Source: Primulina eburnea (lineage: Eukaryota > Streptophyta > Magnoliopsida > Lamiales > Gesneriaceae). From it: a stretch of DNA of 64,000 nucleotides. Numbering within the stretch: position 1 is the first letter of the stretch; each line of letters begins with the position of its first letter. Location: NCBI RefSeq assembly GCF_022965805.1, contig NC_133101.1:2418001-2482000 (forward strand). The letters run 5' to 3'. Shown here in pieces: positions 63,942-64,000 of the stretch. The notes beneath the pieces were generated by a model, which saw only the letters and a list, made by a program, of their open reading frames with translations, did no database searches and was not told the DNA's origin. The position numbers and the translations under genes are program-made.

Positions 63942-64000
63942 CTGTTGTAATAACCAAATATGTCATAAAGAAAACAATCCGTTAAAAGCCGTTGAAATAT

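Overview
This window is nuclear DNA from a flowering plant, almost certainly a eudicot. Genes are split by GT-AG introns, and the spaces between them are very AT-rich and full of microsatellites and non-autonomous transposons. The recognisable proteins are typical of eudicot genomes. A dispersed repeat built on a GTGAGAC/GTCTCAC palindrome makes me lean towards an asterid (possibly Lamiales), but that is only an impression.

Layout, left to right. (1) 390-3756, +: the 3' part of a lipoate/biotin-protein-ligase-like gene whose last intron holds a 2.4 kb Helitron. (2) 4587-4910 and 8406-8669, both -: two intronless SAUR auxin-response genes, with a TRIM-like mini-retrotransposon between SAUR 2 and SAUR 1 (6837-7400). 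(3) 11408-12293: a hAT-type element with a perfect 8-bp target duplication. (4) 13045-15899, -: an RGLG-type copine/RING E3 ligase in 11 coding exons, with an apparent one-base frameshift at exon 6. (5) 23276-27177, +: a complete class I histone deacetylase close to HDA19. (6) 29284-31524, +: a complete gibberellin 20-oxidase. (7) 34907-37486: a nested transposon composite (hAT-like element, TA microsatellite, double Helitron). (8) 42785-43962, +: a decayed branched-chain keto-acid dehydrogenase E1-alpha pseudogene. (9) 44462-46925, -: a complete STP-type hexose/H+ symporter. (10) 47050-53600: gene-poor, with at least five copies of the GAGACGG repeat, a tRNA-derived retroposed fragment and a possible solo LTR. 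(11) 53604-54516, -: an R2R3-MYB. (12) about 54930-55540: plastid-derived patchwork (psbT and rpoC1 pieces). (13) 57530-58775, -: the gamma-secretase subunit PEN-2. (14) 60117-60681: a Harbinger-type MITE with a G-rich minisatellite inside, nested in a GAGACGG repeat. (15) 61818-63941, -: the 3' part of a YODA/MAPKKK3-type MAP3K that runs off the right edge.

The genes do not form an operon or cluster. Several touch hormone and stress signalling (SAUR, GA20ox, RGLG, HDA19, MAP3K), but that is gene content, not evidence of co-regulation. I found no new biological system. The most informative signals are the Helitron, hAT and Harbinger insertions with readable termini, the dispersed palindromic repeat, the frameshifted RGLG gene and the E1-alpha pseudogene.
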